This document shows, in pieces, positions 12,001-18,753 of a stretch of 64,000 bases of DNA (its first letter is position 1; every line of letters starts with the position of its first letter). Where the stretch lies: the NCBI GenBank assembly GCA_000818945.1, contig KN805394.1, forward strand, positions 400,548 through 464,547, written 5' to 3'. The position numbers were made by a program, and so were the translations under genes. This stretch comes from Schizochytrium sp. CCTCC M209059 (lineage: Eukaryota; Sar; Bigyra; Thraustochytrida; Thraustochytriidae). A model generated the notes under the pieces. The model ran no database searches, had not been told where the DNA came from, and saw only the letters and a list, made by a program, of their open reading frames with translations.

Positions 12001-12330
12001 CAGGCAAATGAGAGGCAGGGTAGCGAGAAGTCTGCCAAGGAGGGGCGGTGGAGTCGGCGAAGTCGTCCAGCCTTTGGTTCGCGAGGCAATCTGCTTTTCA
12101 AGAGTGAACCTGGATTACATGCGCAGGCAGACAATCAAGATGCGTTCATCATCAATGTCTTTGACACGGAGTTCAGTGGTTTATCTCAGACTGCAATTGA
12201 CGCGAATGCAAAGTCGCAATTTCAGATCAACCACTCTCTGCACTGCTGCATCATGCTGATGCCTGGACTAAACGTCATTTGGTTAGTGATTTACATCTTG
12301 CACTGTGCTGGTATACTGGAATGGTTTTGA
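1..12330 (+). CDS. VPS13: VPS13-like bridge lipid-transfer protein (5' partial)
   Basis: VPS13 proteins are long hydrophobic-groove tubes that move lipids between membranes at contact sites. The frame is open from base 1, so the extreme N-terminus (roughly the first 90 residues of chorein) lies outside the window. More than 4,100 codons are uninterrupted. Counting from the codon at 16, the chorein-type N-terminal part comes first. SHR-BD/VAB-type beta repeats span about residues 1790-3155, including the PPTYIVQNRSKRTIVVSQ block. The conserved block FGISIINSAQRREDLYG is near 3465, and the ATG2/VPS13 C-terminal region (LHIYPIKITLSFFFKFG, GNPQHFVDRVVGSLAALS) runs to about 3875. C2-like domains sit near 611-725, 2418-2610 and 3280-3440. 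Long Ser/Pro/acidic loops explain the unusual length. The protein ends after an acidic tail in a hydrophobic stretch, with no clear PH domain. The family call is firm. The paralogue and exact C-terminus are not. Confidence 0.93.
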   Translation, partial: LPLFHLSSRTTEIFIEDVSVVLEFKKDNDVSREDLISRLRKRKDTLRREVEAQFIKQLAADFVDFFNSYDDLFAEDDGDHSTSEEFQSMQGSRARRSTRSPSQASDGRASSSGTGLNKLQLPNLPGFVKNLLGNIKIHVGNVHVRIEQAHDSSKEASNRCEAIGICLQAIDVVSCNAEWQPGRCPSPEELFKLIRIHRLGCYVESEAPRAHLVPFKEVRNGRSVRVPTPLVSYFPHTWLLEPTSLTLRLAVRDWWPAPPKPYRPNIFLRVFVSPIKMHLHSVFIRTLAGMVNELDMWKQSIEDKVRTMDALNARDTMSLEEHATRCNRYKDRYYSFIHLTVIEHGSKSQKKKRLKALRAAEADVHLDDLASIWLEVLHRVHREDQSAAQAQQASSHPPKGGPMHGQHESKTGSPPVPSLASSLPNARPRAATASPATETSQKWARALGKTSSPVPSPLPSPSPSPPPQFAAPPQAQNARNKRASVASMAPRLGSLASWDPSPPASPRGNSASSKPALSRMFSVSQLNAAQHDHNESLRFAALEEASFAISFDMSICVQEIEVRVSLSKFSDNAVLATLGTVAFSLRDHSSEDLTERRTAVDGKRLAGRISRPPQSQGLVIHVLEARTLRKAQATYVVIRHKQEQHKTKTFSKVSNPIWNQGFHVSIPDLMSMRRIDIDIELWAVRDLQRDELVGSATLNFRTKHLRVGEMVDRWVELGGDGSSVHLCLEQHTADLPFLEETKLHAPRAVKLWPGRPAPTLWLGLWLGKVQLRSIATIETLSSLKRAAAESNNASSENAADTGTRTPRTPGPTTGDTDKRMEVRDISLIRIEEGTNVLVIADRESLWAKVSQLFGFVDDAKTPSAPESLPSTPRSSFLEGARAAPASAHAHLPEESPGVLVDVLVQLAHTSVLFSRWQILFLLNQFQLLYLSEQSPTLAAPGSSASVAAEATAAGSPQKGRHGATSPAVPPFSPSAPVMQTWSSATGSSPVKDENDLVAVGQRLKRILASNLRAAGVGDTRSETSSTTHLDSQVSRPWVLVTAGDLPFRFTCHVYATQVKAGFTWGDGSVSTFVGRAGEESKTVTYLVATEARISLHTYAHDESLDKEALRLTALVGSLGIMDSKRPDRPVLTRENHRNTDFHAQAARTLPPMVSVTIHMPYGWAYSLNFADRRALPPPDDLEGSLLLSVAVEDIAIETPALQYTLPALLGGIMPLVKLIEVPQLPSIAVMEFATRFKSNITVYLAENIDSVYGSRAFYALTNLEGHYTARALESAEELEVNVDFGFGMCRLSRNSHAKSHTEMRRRRSSVEFSTTNSLPKEVDDMRHSRWKVSHRILSSFRVNAKLMLVIDELGEALLDAVFSAHPIVIYFWIQDMALLCSILLNFVNDGIALERQIDTILRFELPENLRTRFAIPTPNDGARDPDLDFIGFDDLDEGDASAASAPTAKGRNAGRSDHQRSFPARHSSRFGAYRMSSASMGPENAKTKSERRSQSEDFGQDTSSKEDKETSSITHSISAVSLLQVPFKHARANTVKTVSQERFLTLLAIIGHDDSPVLRLKWSLSWLWNDPNMSVGAQMALSYFNLKKAGWEPVLEPWHVHGSVIVENVHRGLRNMKIRGAGVLAEEVMEIDISEEFVTTIVQLCIQGIRFLDQDSHGLVTSFYPLIDEEKKHRHGFELWNLTGETVLYQPVLEEDPDLVLDPRGRDMRLDCESRWDLNTPFEVLQDSRSAELGFWSAELDRNSSQRSSPEFMEDTMLPTRESDAKAILGGKWTKRDYIDTASRNKKHRYIRIKFEDYDRSFQAYLVRVDRVGDYALRLGNGNVLRVSVGTRNGLVHKIKLLSTVSVANRTARDVWLSRSVNDEYRVYGLNVLRTMFCPLSMTDDELGLYYTVDATHDASKDGSAAGSSSRPLATIESEARLDSVDETGEEKAGMSERINTEGESRTSSTPGARDASGASAHEGNGSHPEERHGSAARNQRNQGSESRPDPGIGSKSRSSVLSSSGAELHINLHRIPRQKQTLVLEAGNFLCAVEFEFHALDSMAGWIYLESGKRRDKNKKVTTDPVLRFEKLRPRWAAGIEFGMRSKEVRERRLMEKAARAHTLQAVQIVLKPLFAVSNLLPVPLLVSSVRRTGPRKDPKYVAPGGRYICDDTQIDAVQFKVPSEDTEWSLPIPLDVLAPSYLADRLRSLGHNHHELGPTLSSHLRIVKDEEENGETMLHQAAETVNAAARRATDSALVASREVLSRLEGDVETVAIFPPSPNGPPQNPATSPEPIRAPGAQQEDKDVIPKTRISGVRRMSTEKSLQSFHLRKHVVEKSLQPGTSASRSAKSQKKMNSKKTSNYGSDMAVLEAGRATHEEGVDASLLSARSNVMDAAGVAIDGRNAAGTTGSSNDPSVHEPSDVSFPLARRVHPSSLRSSQRRHVISVRVIESREGTQSTRTGETTPHARRDQDSQQTMGRPVGGAAGASGVEMSNLARQPLAFRKLTLMFRQRVIGTREQMIEIAKNNQRSLLWEETINFMFDNIWQSKKQVPKKLYVQYIGVARFPHTFGAHASGRPKLLGIGCVDLAELLEEFSQGKLRRQRSTVQIHAISGPTDDRTLVKESVLAEIDIDVRVLSRKAATVGFERMGESMKASSAKQRGGGEGGGGRLDGDVVQDVEPDTDDEEFEVLSQVGSDVDSDVESWDSGEGHDEGIEESTRTSLLGNLGFARAVRKFGTNLTHRRRAEQEAIRQAISSQEKIKLIEQRLLGPFPENLEDHAKLDRILRDFDGRRCPLALRCRISNAQDAGFRLSIHAPMWFKNESSVEAVVQSTQAGAASISVVPPKRSLLLDSDREMLQVALHRYGDKLSNVMQTKFTTPELYFKFKDVHSGRELLNVSQFVAAESRGAPNTLDTRVVKLWHSIYISNKTNVLLEFRATGAYRRMGSFTLQPELENFPWHYGSHQMQIRSRAFANRASQATSDADVAVVGMDEMGHAISETVPSSDWSGLIDLKAEAFQGNFVSLPIALFDTDGLPVRIIRIVVTRSTQAASTRFISFEMDDPPTYIVQNRSKRTIVVSQRENQSTNNAEDSLSVCENVLRPGDSATFGWTEPSQDRRQLFVRMVLSGKDKSDLMRQGYVRHISDDLAHAYKLDKVGKLKSYSLGHIELHAKVEVVGSSRLIEVQCESTLRKKMTIGELRKFHASAEAEAQERPAEGRGRRASTYSSLDEGPEGGERWAASSGLRSGHLDATTKMRGLASSSDWATSPLSSSEARPGARSAEQPGMNVSPDDEELNEADEEHRYSINVHVLEARGIGAPRGQPAGYPRVVVHCGTQSNMTPEAEAPVQVAETGVESPSAAYVSQGQRKLAQGRPVGNVRWVHAPIRFDFDLVKPQLIRFEIVQPVVSGSSGQVRHERIGSVRLPIPTSFYDRRDIAKFAPDWMSVNVGVAGGHQHTQIRFEMYFLTNESKDSQTVPRMLRVRMEGFGISIINSAQRREDLYGRVSGIDFGVQISDRGRISTTLRVRSLQVDNNQPLVQNRVCVVPTIKDVSVLELFFAIGYVGGNTVVVDNLQLVMQSLEVKIDEKFIDAILGVSKGLMDRKGELEVVVRRAKASVNGTFEGKRTTSFEFVEDMSAGETSVVLESDESRELVTEPVHRFFAGHSLQTINIASEVERILQSHVTLYVRNLHIYPIKITLSFFFKFGETDFITQYQRPAIAPIKGVIAGFGKWSDVVIRCGDVRETSLFADPVKIAKQLGTRYAIMLSKQSWKGIAALEILGNPQHFVDRVVGSLAALSTIPVQVFRERGLEQASAELGSCVASVMCTSVAAPLQLTWRVTGSIATILEGTRPIRHLGLPLRMLTTALQASQQGVEFFDPRHESVYPTRRPRTFNEHGLYEPIIGDDATADRIAFVLRTHESDRSSEDEGNEGDIGIEAEEEDDVCNASSSGGADTRDDVVSEGSGASRTLHRATLDTLVSSPAPVQGSLLSLNSPFDLEESRPQNGFFEALESATETRSQANERQGSEKSAKEGRWSRRSRPAFGSRGNLLFKSEPGLHAQADNQDAFIINVFDTEFSGLSQTAIDANAKSQFQINHSLHCCIMLMPGLNVIWLVIYILHCAGILEWF

Positions 12331-12794
12331 TGAAAAAAAGAAAATCTGAACATTTTGAATTTGCTTGGGTGAGGCTCTTCTGCATTTGCAAATACAAGCC
12401 GACTAACACCATGCACGGCTTAAATTTCCTGCGGAAGAGAAGGTAACCGCGCGGCATCAGAGCTTCACACCTGCATGAGGCTTTGCGTCAAAACACCAAG
12501 TATTGTGGTGAAGAGCATCTATAGCTTTGCAAAAAGAAACTTACAAGCTTTGCGTCAAATTGTTTGCGTGAAAAGGCATCAAATTACAATCTTTGCGTCG
12601 AAACATCAAGCTTTGCGAAGTCGCTCGTGCAAGTTCCTCTGCCGTAAAGCAGATTTGTATCCCTCCAATCCCTTGCCCCTTCGCTCCCAGAAAATTTAGT
12701 CTTGAAATAGGCTATATCAAGATAAAATTGTCAGATTCAGGTTCAATTTCCTCGTTTCTAGATAAGTATGTAAGGATGCAGCGACATTATAGCC
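12331..12794. other. Intergenic region between convergent genes
   Basis: This AT-richer gap holds the 3' ends of VPS13 (plus strand) and the Gln-rich gene (minus strand). The word CTTTGCGTCRAA recurs at about 12481, 12549 and 12592, with further GCTTTGC fragments between. No gene is supported. Confidence 0.6.
12481..12616. repeat. Dispersed 12-bp direct repeat CTTTGCGTCRAA
   Basis: Three near-identical copies and several partial ones lie within about 135 bp. The second and third copies are followed or preceded by AAGCTTTGC words. It looks like a decayed minisatellite or a cluster of binding sites in a 3' region. Confidence 0.5.
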
Positions 12795-15041
12795 CTACTG
12801 CGGCATAGCAGTCGACGATCGAGCGTGACCATTGTCATTGTCATTGTTATCGTCATTGTCATTGTCGTCGTCGTCATCATCATCATCGTCAGCGCTAATT
12901 GCTGGTTGATGTTCCGTTTTCAGACCCTGCTGCAGTATGGTTGTGGCGGCTGCAGCTGCTGCATCGTTGTCACCGGCCTCATACTCGAGAAATCTCTCCT
13001 TTCTTCTGCGGCAAAAGAGAACAAAGGAAGGCGAAGAAAAGGTCGAAATGCAAACATAGAGGTCGTCCGTTGGCGCGGCGCCTCCTCCTGGCCCTGTTCC
13101 TCCGATACTGCGCCTTGCTTGAAAGTCGCTTGTGGCGGCGGACGAAGAGGACGACGATGCAGCGAGGTTTGCTTTGGAGAGCGGAGGTAGACCCATGGAA
13201 GGAGCAGCACGCTCGTACGGTAGAAAAATGAGACATTGTAGAACATGCTCGCTGTCACAGGCGTGTTTATTGGAGACCCAGCCGTAGTGCCAGCCCCACC
13301 GCATGCGATTGAATTCAAAGGATGCCGAATGAATCGTTTCTCCAGCTTTCATTTCAGTTTGGGGCGCCTGCGCGAGATCGCCTACAATCCATGGCTTGGT
13401 GCGGTCAACGCGCGTGCGGCGCAACTCATTCAAGTGAGAGGCGGAAATGATGTCGCCGGGGCGTACGAGGTCAGACCCGAAGGGGACAGGCGTGGATGTG
13501 CCTTGCGCAGCATCTTCGAGCGCAGCGTCAGGGCTGTTTGCCATGGAAAGAGAGATGCTCGCACTGCGGGCAAAGCGGGCTAGACACACGACTTCGCGCA
13601 GGATGTTGGGTGCAAAGCGAGTTTTAAGTTTTGCATGAACTGATCCTCCACAGAAGCCACGATCCTTGTGGGTTTCGCTACATTTTGGAAAGCACCTCAG
13701 GTTCTTGAGACCACCACGTTTGTTGTTGCGCTGATATCGTTTGGAGAAGTCTGACGTGAACTCTCCGGTGACGGCGTTGATAAAGGGGGTCGCTACACCG
13801 GGGAGAGAAAAGTGCACGGTTTCCTGCTGCTGCTGCTGCTGCTGCTGCTGGAATTGTTGCTGAGGGCGCGTTACTGTCGTTGTGGAGGGTTCACGAGAGA
13901 CGTTGCTACTAGACTGCGACGGAGGCTGCGGAGCAAATCGTTGCCAAAGATTGTTCGATATCTCTTGACGGGAGCGTAGCGCAGCGGCCGCCTCAAGTTC
14001 CGCAGGTTGCTCTTGTGCAGCGGCAGCGGCGGCGGCGGCAGCAGCAGCTGCTGCTGCAGCACTGACGGCGCCTTGCAAGATGTGATGGGGTTGGAACTGC
14101 TGCTGCTGCTGCTGCTGAAGTTGTTGCTGATCCTGAAATCGTTGCACAGCGAGGATTTCTGCGAGATGTCGCTGTGCCTGAAGAGGGTCCGCCGGGAAAG
14201 TATGCACTTGGTTCTGTGTCTGCTGTATATGGCGCAGAAGCGCCGAGTATTGGAGAGCGTGCTCTGGATGTTGCGTGAGCTGAGTATCGAGCTCCTGCTG
14301 TAGTTGTTGTTTTTGTTGCAGTTGTTGTTGTCGTTGCCGCTGCTGAATATCATGGCGCGGGTTTTCTAACTTGACGACACTCGGTGCGCGCTGCGGTGAG
14401 GTATATTGTTTTTGAAGCTGTTGCTGCAGTTGATACTGTTGCTGCAGCTGCACCTGGATTTGCTGGCGGCGTAGTTCCTCGGCGAAGTCGATGGTCTGGG
14501 GCCCTCCCCTGATGCCGTGACTAGGATCCGGGACGCCGCTGGTCATGGCGGTAAAATTGGCATTTTGGCCAGCGTTTCCATTTTGACTTTGAAGATATGC
14601 GAGCTGCGCAAAGGAGTTAATTTGCGGCGCACTCGGTTGTGTGGTTTGAGCATTGGGAGCGGAGCGATCGATGAGCGCGAGTAGGGCTCTGTACTGTTCG
14701 ACTTGGGCCTGGGCTGCTGCATCGAGAGTGCCGGCATGTGCTTGTGGCATGCGACGCGCTGCATTCGCGTCGTCGTCGGCCTGGTCCCTTTCCCTTTGAC
14801 GTTTCATCGGTCGACGCACTTTGTCGGCAAGCAACAAGAGCTGGAGCTGGTGCTGGCCCAGAGGCGCCAACTGTTGCCCCTTGACAGGTGTGTGAATGGA
14901 AATAGTCTGCGCGAGTGAGGGAGACAAAGATGGAGAAGGAGAAGGAGAAGGAGGAGAAGAAGAAGAAGAAGACGCTGAAGAAGAGGAGGGATCCCAGCCT
15001 ACTTGAGTTTGCGACCGTGATTCAAGGATCGAAACTGACAT
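12795..15041 (-). CDS. Gln-rich protein with a Cys/His-containing C-terminal domain, function unknown
   Basis: The 748-residue protein is read from the ATG at 15041. The frame stays open to 15227, but the only upstream candidate start there is GTG, so the internal ATG (MSVSILESRS) is preferred. Residues 1-440 are low complexity: Ser/Pro, many short polyGln runs and a polyAla tract. Residues about 445-690 look globular. A cluster containing CFPKC and RGFCGG is followed by ASFEFNRMRWGWHYGW and YVCISTFSSPSFVLFCRR. The tail is a poly-Asp/Asn run. Gln-rich plus acidic composition suggests a nuclear or transcription-related role, but that is inference only. I do not recognise the domain. The polyGln segments are encoded by CAG repeats. 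Confidence 0.75.
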   Translation of the reverse strand: MSVSILESRSQTQVGWDPSSSSASSSSSSPPSPSPSPSLSPSLAQTISIHTPVKGQQLAPLGQHQLQLLLLADKVRRPMKRQRERDQADDDANAARRMPQAHAGTLDAAAQAQVEQYRALLALIDRSAPNAQTTQPSAPQINSFAQLAYLQSQNGNAGQNANFTAMTSGVPDPSHGIRGGPQTIDFAEELRRQQIQVQLQQQYQLQQQLQKQYTSPQRAPSVVKLENPRHDIQQRQRQQQLQQKQQLQQELDTQLTQHPEHALQYSALLRHIQQTQNQVHTFPADPLQAQRHLAEILAVQRFQDQQQLQQQQQQQFQPHHILQGAVSAAAAAAAAAAAAAAAQEQPAELEAAAALRSRQEISNNLWQRFAPQPPSQSSSNVSREPSTTTVTRPQQQFQQQQQQQQQETVHFSLPGVATPFINAVTGEFTSDFSKRYQRNNKRGGLKNLRCFPKCSETHKDRGFCGGSVHAKLKTRFAPNILREVVCLARFARSASISLSMANSPDAALEDAAQGTSTPVPFGSDLVRPGDIISASHLNELRRTRVDRTKPWIVGDLAQAPQTEMKAGETIHSASFEFNRMRWGWHYGWVSNKHACDSEHVLQCLIFLPYERAAPSMGLPPLSKANLAASSSSSSAATSDFQARRSIGGTGPGGGAAPTDDLYVCISTFSSPSFVLFCRRRKERFLEYEAGDNDAAAAAATTILQQGLKTEHQPAISADDDDDDDDDNDNDDNNDNDNGHARSSTAMPQ

Positions 15042-16850
15042 GTCCTCACTGACTGATCGTGTGGAGGGCGGCGACGGGGCTACGAGAGGAGTGGTGTCTG
15101 CTGTGCTCAACAACGCAGGCTGCTTGCTGTGCGTCCCAAGTAAGGGGTTTGATTTCTGTTGGGCTTTGTTCCAAGTTTCGTGTGCCGATTGACTGAACGT
15201 CCGCCTGGCAGTACAAACCCGTCCCACGTGTCGCGCCCGGAACCAATCTCGCTACCTCGGCCCAATGCCTCGCTCACAAATCCTCCAAGCCGCTTCCCCT
15301 CTGTGCTTAGGCTTCACCACCACCACCACCACAAAAAGAAGGGCGACAAAGAAGGAAAGAAGGAAGAGCTCGCTAGGTCGGTTGATCCCCTTCCTCACAC
15401 GTGACGCTTCGGAGCCCACCTGCAGCGCAGGTGGCCGGCGCAGGTGCAGCGCAGATAGGTCTTCGCGGTGCTGTGCTGTGCTGTGCTATACTATGCTATG
15501 CTGTGCTGTGCTCGCTCGCGCGACAGGGAGATCCACTCAACCCAGGCAGGCGCGACCAAACTACGCTCGCTCGCTCGCTCGCCCGGCCGGCCGCGAGCTC
15601 ACTCACTTGCGCGGACTCCGGCAGTTACTGCCGAGGCGCGGGGACCCGCCACGGGCGTGTGCACTTCCTGCCCGGCTCGGCTCGGCTCGGCTCGGCGTCT
15701 TGGCCCAAGGCGCCGCGCTGCCCGAGCTCGCCTCGCTTGCCGCGGCGGTCGCTCGGTCGGTCGGGAGCGTGCTCGCGGCCGACTGGGTGGTCGCGTGCCC
15801 GGATCTTGGTGCTTGCTCGCTGAGCTGGTTCGAGCGCCGGTCAAATTCGTGAGCTAGCTAGCTTAGCGTAGCTTAGCTTAGCTCTGCTTTGCGACGACTT
15901 CTTCTCCTCGCCGCGGCCTTTTACTTAGGCTCGGCTTTCTTTCCTTCTCTGCGGCGGCGTGGCGGCGCGTCTGCGCGGGAGCGGCGAGCAGGGCGGGGCA
16001 GAGCAGAGCAGAGCAGAGCAAAGTGGAGCAGAAGCAGCAGTTCTCGCCCCGCGCGGTGGCTCTCAAGCAAGCAAGCAAGCAAGCAAGCAAGGGCCTCCTG
16101 TGCTTTCCGCTGCTTTTCCAGTCTCCTCCTCGCCCTCGCTCGCGCTCCCCGGCCCGAACTGCGCGGGGGCCCGAGAGACCGCCGCGCGAGAGGGAGAGAG
16201 GGAAGGAGCGAGGGAGGGACGCGGGAGGCGCGGAGACGAGACGAGACGAGACGAGACGAGGCGGGCCCGCGCGGCCTTGCCTGCTTGCTTGCTTGCTTGC
16301 TTGGCCTGCCTGCCTGCCTCTGCAGAGCGTTGTTTTTTCCAGGTCGTGCTCTGCTCGAATTGCACGCAAGAAACGCGGGACCTGCGGCTGTGGTCTCCGC
16401 CTGCGGCGACGCGACGCGACGCGACGCTGCGCTGCGCTGCGCCACGCTGCGCTGCGCTACGCTGCTGCTGCCGCTGCCTTGGCTGCAGCCTTGGCTGCTG
16501 CCTTGGCTGTGCGCGGGGCCTCGCTCGCTTTGCTCGCTTGCTCGAGCAGGCCAGGACGGGATCGGGCGACGAGGAATGACTGACTGACTGAACGTGCTCT
16601 TGGTTTCGCGGCTCCTCGAGGTCGGGCCGGCGTCTGCACTGCGCGCCTCGCGGCTCTCGCGCCGGCTGGCTTGCTCGCTCGCGCGCTCGCTCGCTCGCTC
16701 GGGACTCGGCCCTCGCCGTGTCCAGGGCTCTCCGGCTCGCTCGCTCAGGCGGCGTGGCGCGGCGCCGCGCTCTTCGAGGTCTGCTGCGGCCCTCTTTCCG
16801 CGCCTCGACTCGTCTCTCTGCTTTCTTCCCCCTCTTCTACCTTTTCCAGC
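15042..16850. repeat. GC-rich 4-5 bp tandem repeats upstream of the Gln-rich gene
   Basis: No gene is supported. Short arrays follow one another: CTGTG/CTATG at 15468-15512, GGCTC near 15674, TAGCT-type near 15850, GAGCA at 16001-16020, CAAG at 16064-16091, GACGA at 16233-16261, GCTT at 16283-16302, and GCGAC then GCTGC near 16407-16460. Frames stay open here on both strands only because the repeats lack stop codons. Confidence 0.75.
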
Positions 16851-16990
16851 CTTCTTTCTCCCCTTTTTCTTTTCTTTTTCTTTTTCTTTTTTTCTTTTCT
16901 TTTCTTTTCTTCCCTTTCTTTTTCTTCCCTTTTCTTTCCTTTTCTTTTTCTTTTTTCTTTTCTTTTTCTTTTTCCTTTTCTTTTCTTCCT
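16851..16990. repeat. Degenerate polypyrimidine tract
   Basis: The plus strand is entirely C and T with irregular T3-7C units. It looks like the diverged edge of the perfect array that follows. Confidence 0.85.
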
Positions 16991-17705
16991 TTTTCTTTTC
17001 TTTTCTTTTCTTTTCTTTTCTTTTCTTTTCTTTTCTTTTCTTTTCTTTTCTTTTCTTTTCTTTTCTTTTCTTTTCTTTTCTTTTCTTTTCTTTTCTTTTC
17101 TTTTCTTTTCTTTTCTTTTCTTTTCTTTTCTTTTCTTTTCTTTTCTTTTCTTTTCTTTTCTTTTCTTTTCTTTTCTTTTCTTTTCTTTTCTTTTCTTTTC
17201 TTTTCTTTTCTTTTCTTTTCTTTTCTTTTCTTTTCTTTTCTTTTCTTTTCTTTTCTTTTCTTTTCTTTTCTTTTCTTTTCTTTTCTTTTCTTTTCTTTTC
17301 TTTTCTTTTCTTTTCTTTTCTTTTCTTTTCTTTTCTTTTCTTTTCTTTTCTTTTCTTTTCTTTTCTTTTCTTTTCTTTTCTTTTCTTTTCTTTTCTTTTC
17401 TTTTCTTTTCTTTTCTTTTCTTTTCTTTTCTTTTCTTTTCTTTTCTTTTCTTTTCTTTTCTTTTCTTTTCTTTTCTTTTCTTTTCTTTTCTTTTCTTTTC
17501 TTTTCTTTTCTTTTCTTTTCTTTTCTTTTCTTTTCTTTTCTTTTCTTTTCTTTTCTTTTCTTTTCTTTTCTTTTCTTTTCTTTTCTTTTCTTTTCTTTTC
17601 TTTTCTTTTCTTTTCTTTTCTTTTCTTTTCTTTTCTTTTCTTTTCTTTTCTTTTCTTTTCTTTTCTTTTCTTTTCTTTTCTTTTCTTTTCTTTTCTTTTC
17701 TTTTC
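16991..17705. repeat. Perfect (TTTTC)143 microsatellite
   Basis: The array runs 715 bp with no substitution that I can see. It is a homopurine/homopyrimidine mirror sequence able to form triplex (H-) DNA. Its purity against the degenerate left edge suggests recent expansion, although read-correction artefacts can also give uniform arrays. Confidence 0.97.
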
Positions 17706-17901
17706 TTTCTTTCCTGTCCCCTGAGGGCTGGCTGGCTCAGCGCTGCACCATGGCCGCGAAGCGCCGCTCCATGCGAGGCGAGCTCAGACGCGGGGCCGGC
17801 GGGCCCTGCCGTCCGCAGCGCGGGGCGAGAGGGCAGACGGCCGTGCGCCTCGAGCGGCCCCGGGGCGGAGGCGGAGGAGCGGCAGCGGCTGGCTGGCTTC
17901 G

Positions 17902-17932
17902 CTGTCTGTCTGTCTGTCTGTCTGTCTGTCTG
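17902..17932. repeat. (CTGT)n microsatellite
   Basis: About eight CTGT units. This is the complement of the ACAG unit of the large array at 23388-23934. Confidence 0.9.
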
Positions 17933-18725
17933 ACTCCCGCTGCCTAGCCATCTCTGTCAGTCAGTCAGCCGGGCCACCGGCGGCTGGGGCGGCCGCGGCC
18001 GCAGCGGACGGCTGCGGGATGGGTGTGGGACCTGCCCACAGCCTACTTAAAGTGTGGGAATCGCGGCCGCAGCCTAGATGAGCTGGCTGGCACTGCGGGT
18101 AGAAGTGGGGGTGGAGGGAGACGAAAGGGAGGAGGGGAGGAGGTCGGGAAAGGGACTGGAAGCAGCATCGTGCGGGGCCGCGGCCACCGTGCGCGACCAA
18201 GTGCGGCCAGCTGGCTGGCCATCAAACTGCAATTTTTCTAAAAATGACGAACTACGTACGTACGTAGATAGCAGTGCGAAGGAGCGGCCCAAGCTCCAGC
18301 CAGGGTGGAGGGATTATCCATGGAGTAATCAATCTATGACTGACTGATCGGCCACGGCTGCAGCCGAGGCTCCATCGAATGGTCGATATCGATAAATGCT
18401 GTTTGACTGTCTGCCTCCGAGGAAGAGAGCTGAGGAAGACGACGGCGCTCGGACAGTGCCTCGCCGCAGCAGCGGGCCGGAAGTGAGAGCAGCACAGAGA
18501 AAGAGCTAGCTGTCTGGTAGCTCGCTGCAGCAAGTATCGGTCGCAAGCGTGGCTGGCGGCGATGTTGTTCGTGCTCGCAGCGGTTGAGCGTTCGTTGGTG
18601 GACGGACACGTGAATGAATAATCATCTTCAAGTTGAGAACGAGATGAGATGAGTTGTGAGCCTGTGCAAAACTTGCAACCAGCCAACGCGTCTAATTGTT
18701 TATTGCCGGTGAGCCAGCGAGTGAA

Positions 18726-18753
18726 CGAGCGAGCGAGCGAGCGAGCGAGCGAG
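18726..18753. repeat. (GAGC)n microsatellite
   Basis: About seven perfect 4-bp units. Confidence 0.9.

Noticed and set aside
15800..15860. A GGTTCGAGC word resembling a tRNA B box
   Set aside because: No matching A box, acceptor stem or anticodon arm could be folded around it.
15265..17947. Long plus-strand frames, including a Phe/Ser/Leu repeat protein of about 400 residues
   Set aside because: They translate the (TTTTC) array and GC-rich microsatellites. All three frames are equally open and the starts lie in repeats.
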